64,000 bases of DNA from Hyphomicrobiaceae bacterium (lineage in GTDB: Bacteria; Pseudomonadota; Alphaproteobacteria; Rhizobiales; Hyphomicrobiaceae): contig WBUN01000009.1 in the NCBI GenBank assembly GCA_008933705.1, forward strand, positions 48,556-112,555, written 5' to 3'. Shown here piece by piece: positions 42,972 to 51,802 of this stretch (position 1 is the stretch's first letter; each line of letters begins with the position of its first letter). Under the pieces are notes generated by a model. That model saw only the letters and a program-made list of their open reading frames with translations, had not been told where the DNA came from and did not search any database. The translations under genes were made by a program, and so were the position numbers.

Positions 42972-44456
42972 TCACAGCTGACTGCGGACAACCTCGGCCA
43001 GCAGGCGGATACCCGGCTCGATCGCATCGAGTTGGATCGAGGAATAAGCCAGTCGGAAGAACACGTCGGGCGGGTCATCCTGATCGAAGAACACATGACC
43101 GGAATCGAATAGCAGCCCCTGCTCCGCCGCCTTCGCGGCGGCTTGACGGATTGAAATGCCGTCCGGCACCCGGACCCACATGGCGGAGCCGCCTGACGGC
43201 GGCTGGAACACCGCCTCCGGCAGGTGGGTTCGCAGACTTTGCGTCACCACCTCCGCGCGCTCGCGATAGGCACGCACCAACCGCGATATCAGCGTGTTGT
43301 AATGGCCAAGCGCAATGAAGAAGGCCGCGGTGCGCTGGTTGTTGGTCGGCGGATGACGGATCACCAGCCGACGCATGGCGCGCAGTTCGACGATCAGCTC
43401 GGGATCAGCGACAAGGAAACCAAGCCGCAGACCGGGCGCCAGCGTTTTCGACAGGCTGCCGACATAGATCACCCGCCCGTCGCGATCGAGCGCCTTCAGC
43501 GCCGGCGTCGCGTCGCCGAGAAACGTCAATTCACTGTCGTAGTCATCCTCGATGATGACGAAGTCATGCTGCGCGGCCATTTGAAGAAGCTCGATTCGCC
43601 GTCCGAGCGGCATGGTCACCGTCGCCGGATTCTGATGGCTGGGCGATACGAAGACATAGTTGCAATGGCGCAGCCGCCGCATCGGCCGCAATCCATGTTC
43701 ATCGACCGGGATCCCGGCGACGCGCGCACCGAATAGCGAGCAGATGTTGCGGATGTCGGGATACCCCGGCTGTTCGACGGCGACTGTGGTCGCGCGCGTA
43801 AACAGAACGGCACTCAACAGATACATTGCCTGTTGCGCACCGATGGTGACAAGAATGCGATCGGGCGAAGTCCAGATGCCGCGCCGAGGCAAGATCCGCT
43901 GCTGGATCTGCTCGACCAGAAGCGGATCGTCGAGATCGACCCAATCGCCTGCCCAGTCCTGCACCGACGGTGAACGCAGCGCCATCTGCGATGCCTCGCG
44001 CCATGCCGCCATCGGCAGAAGAGTAGGATCGAACTGGCCGTAGACGAAGGGAAACCGGTACGAGCGCCAGTTCGCCGGCTTCACCACGTGAGAGAGATGC
44101 GAGGTCGTGCTCGATATTCGCTTGTCCCAATCAGGTCGCCCGCCGAACGAAGAAGAGTCGAAATTGAAAGCCTCGGCGCCGTTCTTCAAAGCTTCGGGAT
44201 TCACCGAAAATCCGGTTCTGCTGTGCGCGATCAGATAGCCGTCGTCGACCAGCAACTGGTAAGCCGAGGTCACGGTGTTGCGGCCGACCTTCAGCATTTC
44301 CGCAAGTCGACGTGACGACAGCAACGCCGCCCCCGGCGCAAGTTGACGGTTGAGAACCGCGCGCGCGATCGCGCGCCGGAGTTGTCCCTGCAGCGTGACT
44401 TCGGACTGCCGGGACAATGGCAGAAGCTGCTGCCACATCGCATCCTTGCTGCTCAC
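42972..44456 (-). CDS. MocR/PdxR-type regulator (GntR HTH plus aminotransferase domain)
   Basis: 494-aa fusion. The winged helix is LQGQLRRAIARAVLNRQLAPGAALLSSRRLAEMLKVGRNTVTSAYQLLV (several short stretches). The aminotransferase domain has VFVSPSHQNPATVTMPLGRR, IEDDYDSELTF and the PLP-lysine region YVGSLSKTLAPGLRLGFL. GTG 44456 follows GGAGG. It is divergent from a class III aminotransferase gene, the classic MocR arrangement as in GabR-gabT. The direct repeat at 44520-44551 is the likely operator. Confidence 0.9.
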   Translation of the reverse strand: MSSKDAMWQQLLPLSRQSEVTLQGQLRRAIARAVLNRQLAPGAALLSSRRLAEMLKVGRNTVTSAYQLLVDDGYLIAHSRTGFSVNPEALKNGAEAFNFDSSSFGGRPDWDKRISSTTSHLSHVVKPANWRSYRFPFVYGQFDPTLLPMAAWREASQMALRSPSVQDWAGDWVDLDDPLLVEQIQQRILPRRGIWTSPDRILVTIGAQQAMYLLSAVLFTRATTVAVEQPGYPDIRNICSLFGARVAGIPVDEHGLRPMRRLRHCNYVFVSPSHQNPATVTMPLGRRIELLQMAAQHDFVIIEDDYDSELTFLGDATPALKALDRDGRVIYVGSLSKTLAPGLRLGFLVADPELIVELRAMRRLVIRHPPTNNQRTAAFFIALGHYNTLISRLVRAYRERAEVVTQSLRTHLPEAVFQPPSGGSAMWVRVPDGISIRQAAAKAAEQGLLFDSGHVFFDQDDPPDVFFRLAYSSIQLDAIEPGIRLLAEVVRSQL

Positions 44457-44519
44457 GGCTCATTCCTCCGCATGGCGCTGCATGCGGATTAAGGCAGTCG
44501 TCAAATCAGCTGACAAGCT

Positions 44520-44551
44520 CTGGACCCATAATTCCGACGAACTGGCTCCAT
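44520..44551. promoter_or_regulatory. direct-repeat MocR operator candidate
   Basis: CTGGACCCAT (44520-44529) and CTGGCTCCAT (44542-44551) form CTGGNNCCAT direct repeats 22 bases apart, two helical turns. They lie in the divergent region between the MocR gene and the aminotransferase gene. GabR-like MocR proteins bind such direct repeats. Confidence 0.5.
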
Positions 44552-44562
44552 CAGAACGGCGC

Positions 44563-44672
44563 CTAGACCGTATGTCCCCTCCTTGTGTGAGGTTCTATCC
44601 GGCCCATCCGGGCAACCCTCGAACGCTCATCGAGGGTGAGTCGCCTCTTCAAGGAAGGGACATACGGTCTAG
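44563..44672. repeat. 110-bp element with 23-bp terminal inverted repeats (MITE-like)
   Basis: The ends 44563-44585 (CTAGACCGTATGTCCCCTCC...) and 44650-44672 (...GGAAGGGACATACGGTCTAG) are inverted repeats of 23 bases with one mismatch, beginning and ending in CTAG. The 64-base interior holds a second perfect stem, CCCTCGA-N7-TCGAGGG (44616-44636). It has no transposase. It separates the MocR operator candidate from the aminotransferase gene and so probably affects its promoter. Confidence 0.6.
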
Positions 44673-44865
44673 CAACCACGAATGACGGGCATTGCCATGC
44701 AGGAGCAAGGAATGCCTGCGCAGTAAGCATCCATGACATTGGAGGATTGTCGCACTGGCCCTGCACTTTGAGAGATCTGGTGCTGTCTCGTTGCGCGGTT
44801 CTGCAATCCTATGCTGCCGACCTCCGACCGCTGCAGCGGCTGGCCATAGCCGAACGAGGAGACAG

Positions 44866-46194
44866 ATGGTTCAGCAGACAAAGAAGCGCCCCACGCTCAA
44901 TGACGCCACTTGGGACTATGACGAGATCGTCCGCAAACGCGAGCAGTATATGGCGCCGTCACTGCAGACCTTTACCGCCTTCGAGCGCCCACTGCTGCTC
45001 AGCCGCGGCGACCGGCAGTATGTCTGGGATGCCGACGGCAAACGCTATCTCGACTGTCTCGCACAAAACCTCTGCATCAGCGTTGGCTACAACCACCCGC
45101 GCGTGAACAAAGCGATCATCGACCAGATGCAGGCGATCCAGCACGTCACCACGATGTACTATCATCCGGAGCCGGTGGCGTTCTCGGAGGAACTCGTCGC
45201 CCGGATGCCGGCTGGCGAAGACTGGGTGGTGCATCTCGTCAACAGCGGCGCGGAGGCGATCGACCTGGCGATCCTGATGGCGCGCACCTATAGCCGCAAC
45301 TTTGACCTCTTGTGCCTGCGCAACTCGTATCACGGCATGCATTTCGGTGCGATGGCGGCGAGCGGCCTCGCTCTGTGCCGCCAACCGGTGGCAACCTCGC
45401 CCGGTTTCGTCCATGCCTACAATCCCGATCAGTATCGCGGCATCTTCGGCCCGGGCGTCGAGCCTTACATCGAAGATCTACGCCGCGTTATCGACTCGGC
45501 AACCTGCGGAGAAGTCGCCGGCATCATGATCGAGCCGATCCAGGGCTATGGCGGCGTTATCCCCGTCCCCAAGGGCTACATCCGCAAGGCCGCGGCACTG
45601 GTCCGCAGTGCCGGCGGCGTGTGCATCATCGACGAGGTCCAGACGGGGTTCGGCCGCACCGGCGATCACTTCTGGGGTTTCGAGATCGATGATGTCGTGC
45701 CGGATGTCGTGGTGATGTCGAAGGGTATCGGCAATGGCTTCCCGCTTGCCGCCGTGGTGGCCCGACGCGAAGTGGCCGAGCCGATGACCGTGCGCAAGTT
45801 CTTCAATACCTACGGCTCCAACCCGATGGCCAGCGCGGCCGGCCGCGCGGTGCTCGCTGCGATCGATGAAGAAGATATTCAGGAAAACGCCCGCGAGGTC
45901 GGCAAAGCCCTGACCACGACGTTGGGCCGACTCAAAGCAAAGTACGACGTCATCGGCGACGTGCGCGGTCGCGGCCTGATGCAGGGCATCGAGTTCGTCT
46001 CCGATCACACGATGCGGAAGCCGGCCGACAAGGAGGCTTCGCGCGTGCAGGAGTGTGCGCGTGAGAACGGCGTTATTCTCGGCCGTTCTGGTCAGCACAA
46101 GAATGTGCTCCGGATCAATCCGCCGCTGTGCATGTCGATGGACGACGTCAAGCTGCTCGAACAGGCGCTCGACGGCGCAGTGGCACGCCTGTGA
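44866..46194 (+). CDS. class III aminotransferase (AGXT2/GabT-like)
   Basis: 442-aa PLP enzyme. The PLP-lysine motif is VVVMSKGIGNGFPLAAVV. VNSGAEAIDLAILMARTY binds the phosphate, and the glycine-rich YHGMHFGAMAASGL and IIDEVQTGFGRTGDHFWGFE are standard class III marks. The N-terminal KRYLDCLAQNLCISVGYNHP resembles alanine-glyoxylate aminotransferase 2. ATG 44866 follows GAGGAGAC; an upstream in-frame ATG at 44791 lacks a site. It transfers the omega- or alpha-amino group of an amino acid to a keto acid and is probably controlled by the divergent MocR protein. Confidence 0.92.
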   Translation: MVQQTKKRPTLNDATWDYDEIVRKREQYMAPSLQTFTAFERPLLLSRGDRQYVWDADGKRYLDCLAQNLCISVGYNHPRVNKAIIDQMQAIQHVTTMYYHPEPVAFSEELVARMPAGEDWVVHLVNSGAEAIDLAILMARTYSRNFDLLCLRNSYHGMHFGAMAASGLALCRQPVATSPGFVHAYNPDQYRGIFGPGVEPYIEDLRRVIDSATCGEVAGIMIEPIQGYGGVIPVPKGYIRKAAALVRSAGGVCIIDEVQTGFGRTGDHFWGFEIDDVVPDVVVMSKGIGNGFPLAAVVARREVAEPMTVRKFFNTYGSNPMASAAGRAVLAAIDEEDIQENAREVGKALTTTLGRLKAKYDVIGDVRGRGLMQGIEFVSDHTMRKPADKEASRVQECARENGVILGRSGQHKNVLRINPPLCMSMDDVKLLEQALDGAVARL

Positions 46195-46522
46195 CACGTC
46201 ATGAGAGCGGTACCATGCATTACCCGGCCCGAGGCGGTCACAGCACCCGCAGCCCCGGCCTGCGCCCAAACCGACGCCGTGGCGTCCCTTGTTGGCCTCA
46301 TCGTGCTTCGACCGCTGCTCCAATGCGGCGCGCGACGCCCCCATCGCCGGGCTCTTCATCGCGACCGCAATGCTCAACACCGCTGAACCTTGCCGCTGCC
46401 GTCATCAATCCCCAAAACCGACGCGCCCGCTGCCCGCGGCCCAGTTCAATCAGGTTTCTGCGAGGTCCCCATCAACTGACGCCCCTGCCGAACCGGTATC
46501 CCAGGCCACCTCGCACAAACCC
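46195..46522. other. 328-bp intergenic region without a gene
   Basis: Between the convergent ends of the aminotransferase and TetR genes. Short frames are present on both strands but none has recognisable protein sequence or a good ribosome site. No clear terminator hairpin was seen. Confidence 0.4.
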
Positions 46523-47155
46523 TCAGATTCCCCTGCCCTGCTTTAGCGTGTTCATGATCAGAATTCTAACGCCCCTGACCAAAGCCTCTCCAACAGCGGG
46601 ATCAAACTTGCTTCGCTTCCACTCCACAACGTTGCCGCTGTAGCAGCCAACGATCACGCGCGCAAAATCGCGACTCGTCAGCGACGATGAGAATTCGCCC
46701 GTTCTTAGGCCTGCTTCGATTAGGCTTTCCAGCGCATCGGTCAGCCGATTGAATATCGCGCGTATCTTGCGCCCCAGCCGACAATTCGAGTTTGAGAACT
46801 CCATCGCAATCACCACCAGCAAGCAGAACTCCAAGGGATTCTGCATCGCGTAGCTTGCATGTCCGTACAGGAAGCGGACCAAGCGACTGGTCGCATCACC
46901 AGGGCCTTCTTTCAGGGTCTTCTCCCGCTCTTGCAGAATTGATGCTTCGATATCCTCAAGCAGCTCCAAGAGTATTTCCTCTTTTGAGCGGTAATAGTGG
47001 TACACGGTGCCTTTCGTGAAACCGCAAGCAGCCGCAAGGTCTTCGACGCGGAAATTGCTATAGCCCTTATCGACGAAGAGCTTCAGCGACGCCGACTTGA
47101 TCAAGCTGACGCTGGTCTCGCGCGAAACCGCCTTCTTGCTTCTCCCAACCGTCAT
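46523..47155 (-). CDS. TetR-family transcriptional regulator
   Basis: About 210-aa regulator. The N-terminal HTH is LIKSASLKLFVDKGYSNFRVEDLAAACGFTKGTVYHYYRSKEEIL. The C-terminal half (RLVRFLYGHASYAMQNPLEF) is a helical ligand domain like those of acyl-CoA-responsive regulators. ATG 47155 is preferred because AGAGG lies 6 bases upstream; ATG 47188 is in frame. It is divergent from the GH105/Liv/acyl-CoA operon, with a strong palindrome over that operon's promoter, so it is the likely repressor released by a CoA ester or the free substrate. Confidence 0.92.
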   Translation of the reverse strand: MTVGRSKKAVSRETSVSLIKSASLKLFVDKGYSNFRVEDLAAACGFTKGTVYHYYRSKEEILLELLEDIEASILQEREKTLKEGPGDATSRLVRFLYGHASYAMQNPLEFCLLVVIAMEFSNSNCRLGRKIRAIFNRLTDALESLIEAGLRTGEFSSSLTSRDFARVIVGCYSGNVVEWKRSKFDPAVGEALVRGVRILIMNTLKQGRGI

Positions 47156-47304
47156 CACCCGCCTCTGCGATGCAATCGAATCCACCATAGTCCAGACTCA
47201 TAGGCGGCCCCACGAGCAACCCCAACTGCAAGCCACGCCGCCGCTGCCCCATGCTGAGTGCAGGGTTGCGCCCCCGTTCGGTCAGGAGTTTCACCGGGGT
47301 AGCA

Positions 47305-47358
47305 TTGACATACCAGGGCGACTACGTTACATACCTACGCGTATGTATGTATAGTCGC
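47305..47358 (+). promoter_or_regulatory. promoter with nested TetR-type operator
   Basis: TTGACA (47305-47310), 17 bases, TACATA (47328-47333) reads as a sigma-70-type promoter. Over its -10 lies TACATAC-N6-GTATGTA (47328-47347), enclosed by GCGACTA (47318-47324) and TAGTCGC (47352-47358). The two inverted repeats share a centre to within half a base. A dimer or a pair of TetR dimers bound here would block the downstream operon. Confidence 0.65.
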
Positions 47359-47402
47359 CGGCATCGGGAAGCCGAAGACAGGCCGGCGGCGCAGGAGGAT
47401 CG

Positions 47403-48440
47403 GTGGACAAGGCGGCAATCCACTCGCTGGCGGCGCGCGTCACCGCCTTTGCGCTGGCCAATCACGACGAGCGCGACTGTTGGGAGAAATCCGTGGCGCT
47501 GAGCGGCATTCTCGCGTGGGGCGACGCTGATGCCGTGGCCAAGGGGCGGGGCTGGATCGACCGTGCCGTCGCGACGCAGAACGATGACGGCAATCTGAGC
47601 TATGCGGACGGCTACGATGCGCCTCCCGGCCACATCAAGAGCTTCACCCCGACGGCGACCCTGACGGCGAGCTTGGGCGTTCCGCTGTTGCGGTATTACG
47701 AGCGCACGCGCGATGGCCGCTATCTCCAGGCGGCGGACCTGCAGGCCGGTGCGCTGATGGGCACGCGCCGCACCTCCGACGGTGGCTTCTGGGCGCGTGG
47801 CGAGGGCCCGGAACTGTGGATCGACATGGTCTACCTGATGGCTCCGTTCCTCGCCCTGTACGGCACCATCAAGCGCGATCGCAGCTATGTCGACGAGGCA
47901 GTGCGGCAGTTTGAAGTGCACGTCAGGCGGCTGGTCGATACGCATACTGGGCTATCGCGTCACGCCTGGTGCGAGGTGCCGAACCACTTCCCGCAGTCGA
48001 CCTTCTGGGCGCGCGGCAACGGCTGGCTGATTGCCGCCAGCGTCGACCTTCTGGAGCTGATCGGTGACCACCCTGGCCGCACCATGATCGCGAGCGTCGG
48101 TGTCGGCGCACTCAAGGCCATGGCCCGTCTGCAGGACCGTTCCGGCTTCTTCCGCCATGTGCTCGACGGGCCGTCGAGCAAGAAGGAGGCGTCGGCGACC
48201 CTGATCTACAGCTATGTCGTCTCGCGTGCGGTGAGGCTGGGGCTGCTCGACGAAAGCTATCTGGATGGTGCCCGGCGCGCCTTCGAAGTGGTGGCTGGGT
48301 CGGTCGCGCCAAGCGGCATGGTCCCGGGCGTTGCGGTTCCGCCCGGAGGACCCGGCGTGCCGTTTGGCTGGACGCAGTTCGGACAGGGCTTCTTCCTGCT
48401 GGCCGCCCTGGAGATGGCCAGCCGAGCATCGGAACACTGA
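47403..48440 (+). CDS. GH88/GH105-like glycosidase (unsaturated glycuronyl hydrolase type)
   Basis: 345-aa alpha6/alpha6-barrel protein. The motif ELWIDMVYLMAPFLALYG contains Asp141, corresponding to the catalytic Asp of YteR/RhiN-type enzymes, and STFWARGNGWLIAA (200-213) is the other conserved active-site stretch. Family members hydrate the 4,5-double bond of unsaturated uronic-acid disaccharides from pectin. It has no signal peptide, so it acts in the cytoplasm on an imported sugar or glycoside. GTG 47403 follows GGAGG. It is first in an operon otherwise devoted to acyl-CoA chemistry, so the substrate could be a glycosylated aromatic. Confidence 0.85.
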   Translation: MDKAAIHSLAARVTAFALANHDERDCWEKSVALSGILAWGDADAVAKGRGWIDRAVATQNDDGNLSYADGYDAPPGHIKSFTPTATLTASLGVPLLRYYERTRDGRYLQAADLQAGALMGTRRTSDGGFWARGEGPELWIDMVYLMAPFLALYGTIKRDRSYVDEAVRQFEVHVRRLVDTHTGLSRHAWCEVPNHFPQSTFWARGNGWLIAASVDLLELIGDHPGRTMIASVGVGALKAMARLQDRSGFFRHVLDGPSSKKEASATLIYSYVVSRAVRLGLLDESYLDGARRAFEVVAGSVAPSGMVPGVAVPPGGPGVPFGWTQFGQGFFLLAALEMASRASEH

Positions 48441-48453
48441 AGGGCACGGACCG

Positions 48454-49305
48454 ATGGAGCTCGCCGAGTTCGTTGTGCGAGGTGCCTTGCTGGGTGTCAC
48501 CTATGGGCTGATCGCCTGCCCGATCGCACTGGTTTACGTCACCAGCGGGACGGTTGACTTGGCGATCGGCGCCTATGTCGTGCTCGCCGCCGCGGTCTCC
48601 TTCGCCGCTCCCGGTTCGGTCGGCATGCTGCTGGCGATTTGCGTGGCCATGGTCGCCGCCAGCGTGGTCGGCGTGCTCTCGTCGTTGCTGACCCGTCGCT
48701 ACCAGGGCGACAAGCTGATCGTCATCCTCGCCAGCTTCGGCTTCGCCATGATGGTCGAATCCTTCGTGCTGACGTTCTTCGGCAAGGATCCGTTCGTGCG
48801 CCAGTCCGGCGCGGCGCCGGTTGAGTTTCTCGGCATGCCGATCGCCCGCCAATCGGTGATCTCGGCGACCATAGGCCTGGTGCTTGCCGCCTCCGTCTAC
48901 GTGCTGCTGCACCGCACGATGCTTGGTCGCGAAATGCGCGCCAGCGCCGACAACGCGCGCGGCGCCGCCATCGCTGGCATTCCGGTGCGGCGGGTGCAGT
49001 TGGCGACCTTCATCTTGGCGGGTGCGCTTGCCGGCATCGCCGGCGTCATGACCCTGCACGGCGCCGGGCTGATATTTTCGTCTGCCGTCCCGCTGACCAT
49101 CACGTCGCTCGGCGGCGCGATCATGTTCGGCCTGAACCGGCCGCTGCACGCCTTTGCCGGTGGTGTTGTCATCGGCATCGTCGAATCGCTTAGTGCGGGC
49201 TTCGCACCGAGCCAGCTGTCAACGCTACTTCCATTTGCCTTCATCTTTGCCGTGCTCGCCTTCAAGGCCATGCACGGCACCGAGATGGCGGGAGGACGGG
49301 CATGA
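48454..49305 (+). CDS. branched-chain-type ABC permease (LivH-like)
   Basis: 283-aa inner-membrane permease of the LivH family, about eight hydrophobic segments. Marks: the early VVRGALLGVTYGLIACPIALVYVTSGTVDLAIGAYV and the coupling segment MLGREMRASADNARGAAIAGIPVRRVQLATFILAGALAGIAGVM. It begins 13 bases after the GH105 stop and overlaps the LivM-like gene by 4 bases. Liv-type systems in such operons usually carry aromatic or short carboxylic acids rather than leucine. Confidence 0.92.
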   Translation: MELAEFVVRGALLGVTYGLIACPIALVYVTSGTVDLAIGAYVVLAAAVSFAAPGSVGMLLAICVAMVAASVVGVLSSLLTRRYQGDKLIVILASFGFAMMVESFVLTFFGKDPFVRQSGAAPVEFLGMPIARQSVISATIGLVLAASVYVLLHRTMLGREMRASADNARGAAIAGIPVRRVQLATFILAGALAGIAGVMTLHGAGLIFSSAVPLTITSLGGAIMFGLNRPLHAFAGGVVIGIVESLSAGFAPSQLSTLLPFAFIFAVLAFKAMHGTEMAGGRA

Positions 49306-50255
49306 GGCGGCGGCCCGCACTCCTTCCCGCCGCAACCGTGGTTGCGCTCGCGGTCCTTGCTGCGCCTTTGATTACCGGCAACCTGTTCTGGCTTGACACG
49401 TCTGCGCTGATGGCGGTCTATGCGCTGCTGGCGCTTTCCGTCGGCGTTTCGTTCGGCCTGTGTGGAATTCTGTCGGTCGCGCAAGCCTCGTTTGCCGCGC
49501 TCGGTGCCTACACGACGGCGATACTTTCGACTCGTTACAGCCTGCATCCCCTCGTTGGCCTCGCTGCCGCTATCGTTCTGCCCGCGGTCTTTGGCTATCC
49601 GTTTGCGCGCCTCATTGCGGGCATGTCGCACCTGGCGCTCGCCGTCGCGACCCTGTTGTTCGGCCATATGCTCGACATCGCCTTGCGCGAGGGCGGTGAT
49701 TTCACGGGCGGCTACATAGGCCTGTCGGGCCTGCCGCCAGTCCCGGGTCCTGATAGCGCGACCTGGCTACACGTCGCCTCGTGGGGCATGGTCGCCCTCG
49801 TGGCGGCCCTGCTCGGCAGCCTCTATGCCTCGCCCTATGGTGCCGGTATGCGCTCGGTGCGCAACGACCCGATGCGGGCGACCGCTGACGGAATCGACAT
49901 CGGGCATATGCGCGGCGTGGCGCTGAGCGTGGCAGCCGGCATCGCCGGTCTCGGCGGCTGGCTCTATGCCCACCATGTTTCCTATCTTGGCCCGGAGTCG
50001 CTCGGTCCCGCCGTGTCGATCTCGGTTCTCCTCATGGCGATGGTGGGCGGCGTGTCGACCGTCCTTGGGCCGATCGTCGGTGCCGTCGCGCTCACCCTCT
50101 TGTCGACCCTGCTGCCGGGCGCCGAAGCCGCCGGCATGTTCTATGGCGGCACGCTCCTGCTGGTCCTTCTCGCCGCGCCAAAGGGGCTGACGAGCCTGCC
50201 CGCTCTGGCCGGCGCGCAGCGTGGCGCCGACGCGGGAAAGGAGAACGGCCGATGA
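49302..50255 (+). CDS. branched-chain-type ABC permease (LivM-like)
   Basis: 317-aa permease with the LivM pattern: LALSVGVSFGLCGILSVAQASFAALGAYTTAIL, the GGDFTGGYIGLSGLPPVPG segment, and the coupling loop SPYGAGMRSVRNDPMRATADGIDIGHMRGVALSVAAGIAGLGGWLYA. The ATG overlaps the LivH-like stop, and the TGA overlaps the ATPase start. It forms the membrane heterodimer with the LivH-like protein. Confidence 0.92.
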   Translation: MRRRPALLPAATVVALAVLAAPLITGNLFWLDTSALMAVYALLALSVGVSFGLCGILSVAQASFAALGAYTTAILSTRYSLHPLVGLAAAIVLPAVFGYPFARLIAGMSHLALAVATLLFGHMLDIALREGGDFTGGYIGLSGLPPVPGPDSATWLHVASWGMVALVAALLGSLYASPYGAGMRSVRNDPMRATADGIDIGHMRGVALSVAAGIAGLGGWLYAHHVSYLGPESLGPAVSISVLLMAMVGGVSTVLGPIVGAVALTLLSTLLPGAEAAGMFYGGTLLLVLLAAPKGLTSLPALAGAQRGADAGKENGR

Positions 50256-51802
50256 CGCTGATGGCGGAAGGCGTCACCGTTCGCTTCGGCGGCATCCTTG
50301 CGCTCGATGCCGTCTCGATCGAGGTGCAGCCGGGCCAGGTTGCGTCGGTCGTCGGCTCCAACGGGTCGGGCAAGTCAACCCTGTTCAACGCCATCATGGG
50401 CTTTGCCGGGCTCGCAAGCGGCGCCATCAGACTGGATGGGCGGGCGATCCACGAATTGCCGGCCCATCGGCGCGTGCAGCTGGGCCTCTGCCGCACCTTC
50501 CAGACGCCACGCATCGACCCTGAATCGACGGTCTTCGATGCCATCCGCAGCGGTGGCATCATGTCCCTGAAGTCCGGCCTCTTCGCTGCCTGCCTCGCGA
50601 CGCCACGCGGCCGCAGCGAGGCGGCCGGCATCGATCACCGCACTGAGAAGGTGCTGGAAGAGCTGCGCCTTGCCCATCTCGCGCTGGCGCGCATGGGCGA
50701 GCTGCCGGTGGGCACGATCCGCCTCATCGACGTCGGCCGCGCCGTAATGGGCAAGCCGCGCTTCATCCTGCTCGACGAGCCGGCGGCCGGCCTGTCGCAC
50801 GCCGAGCAGGACGCCCTCAAGGCCCAGATCCGCCGCCTGGCCAGCGAGGGCGTAGGGGTGCTGCTGGTAGAGCACAATTTCCGCTTCGTCTCCGACGTGT
50901 CAGATCACCTGACCGTGCTCGATCGCGGCAGGGTGCTCGGCAGCGGCAGGCCAGGCGAGGTCAGCAAGCGGCCCGAATTCGTTCGGAGCTATCTGGGCTC
51001 TTTTGCCGGCAAAGCCTCGGCAGCGGCTTCGCCGCGCGCGGCGGACACAGCGGCCAAGGCCCCGGCTGTGATGCCTATGCCGCTCATGGAGTGCCGCAAG
51101 GTGACGGCGCGCTACGGCGGCATTCGGGTCTGCTTCGACATAGACCTTGACGTGCCGCAGGCGGGCGTTGTGGCGCTGCTTGGCGCCAACGGGGCCGGCA
51201 AGAGCAGCCTGCTCGGCGCCATCAGCGGCCTCGTTCAGTCGACCGGCAGCATCACCCTCGACGGTCAGCGCATTGACGGTTTGCCGGCACACCGGCGCTC
51301 GGAATGCGGCATCTGCTTCGTGCCGGAAATTCGCGGCAACATCTTCCCGGCGATGAGTGTGGCCGAGAACCTCGAGCTCGCCCAGAGGCGCCTGTGCGCA
51401 CAGGCGCTCGATCGCATGAAGGCGGAACTCGAGCAGATGTTCCCACGCCTCAGCGAGCGCCGCTTCTCCCCGGCGTGCATGCTGAGCGGCGGCGAGCAGC
51501 AGATGCTTGCACTGGCCATGGCGCTCAGCCTGAAGCCCCGCATACTCCTGCTCGACGAACCGACGCAGGGCTTGGCGCCGGCCGTCTACGACACGCTCGA
51601 AGCGGTTGTGCGCGCCATTGTCGGCAACGGCATCGGCGTGGTCCTTGCCGAGCAGAACGCGGCCTTTGCCGCGCGACTGGCCAACCAGGTCATCATCATC
51701 GCCGACGGTCGCGTCTCGCTGCGCACGGGAGCGGAAATCCTCGGGGACCGCGAGCGGCTCCTGCGCGCCTATCTCGGCGCTGAGCCGCAGGAGGCCGCGT
51801 GA
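50252..51802 (+). CDS. branched-chain-type ABC transporter, fused LivG-LivF ATPase
   Basis: 516-aa protein carrying both ATPases of a Liv importer. The LivG-like half has Walker A GSNGSGKST near residues 35-43, the LCRTFQTPR motif and LLDEPAAGLSHAEQ. The LivF-like half has Walker A GANGAGKSS near 311, LSGGEQQMLALAMAL and LLDEPTQGLAPAVYD. A Pro/Ala-rich linker (about 255-275) joins them. In LivG the usual LSYG signature region appears altered (VGTIRLIDVGRAVMGKP). Fusion of LivG and LivF is uncommon, but the window also has two fused Dpp-type ATPases. Confidence 0.92.
   Translation: MTLMAEGVTVRFGGILALDAVSIEVQPGQVASVVGSNGSGKSTLFNAIMGFAGLASGAIRLDGRAIHELPAHRRVQLGLCRTFQTPRIDPESTVFDAIRSGGIMSLKSGLFAACLATPRGRSEAAGIDHRTEKVLEELRLAHLALARMGELPVGTIRLIDVGRAVMGKPRFILLDEPAAGLSHAEQDALKAQIRRLASEGVGVLLVEHNFRFVSDVSDHLTVLDRGRVLGSGRPGEVSKRPEFVRSYLGSFAGKASAAASPRAADTAAKAPAVMPMPLMECRKVTARYGGIRVCFDIDLDVPQAGVVALLGANGAGKSSLLGAISGLVQSTGSITLDGQRIDGLPAHRRSECGICFVPEIRGNIFPAMSVAENLELAQRRLCAQALDRMKAELEQMFPRLSERRFSPACMLSGGEQQMLALAMALSLKPRILLLDEPTQGLAPAVYDTLEAVVRAIVGNGIGVVLAEQNAAFAARLANQVIIIADGRVSLRTGAEILGDRERLLRAYLGAEPQEAA

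Noticed and set aside
46201..46546. Short overlapping frames after the aminotransferase gene
   Set aside because: They have no convincing ribosome site, no recognisable protein and unusual amino-acid composition.
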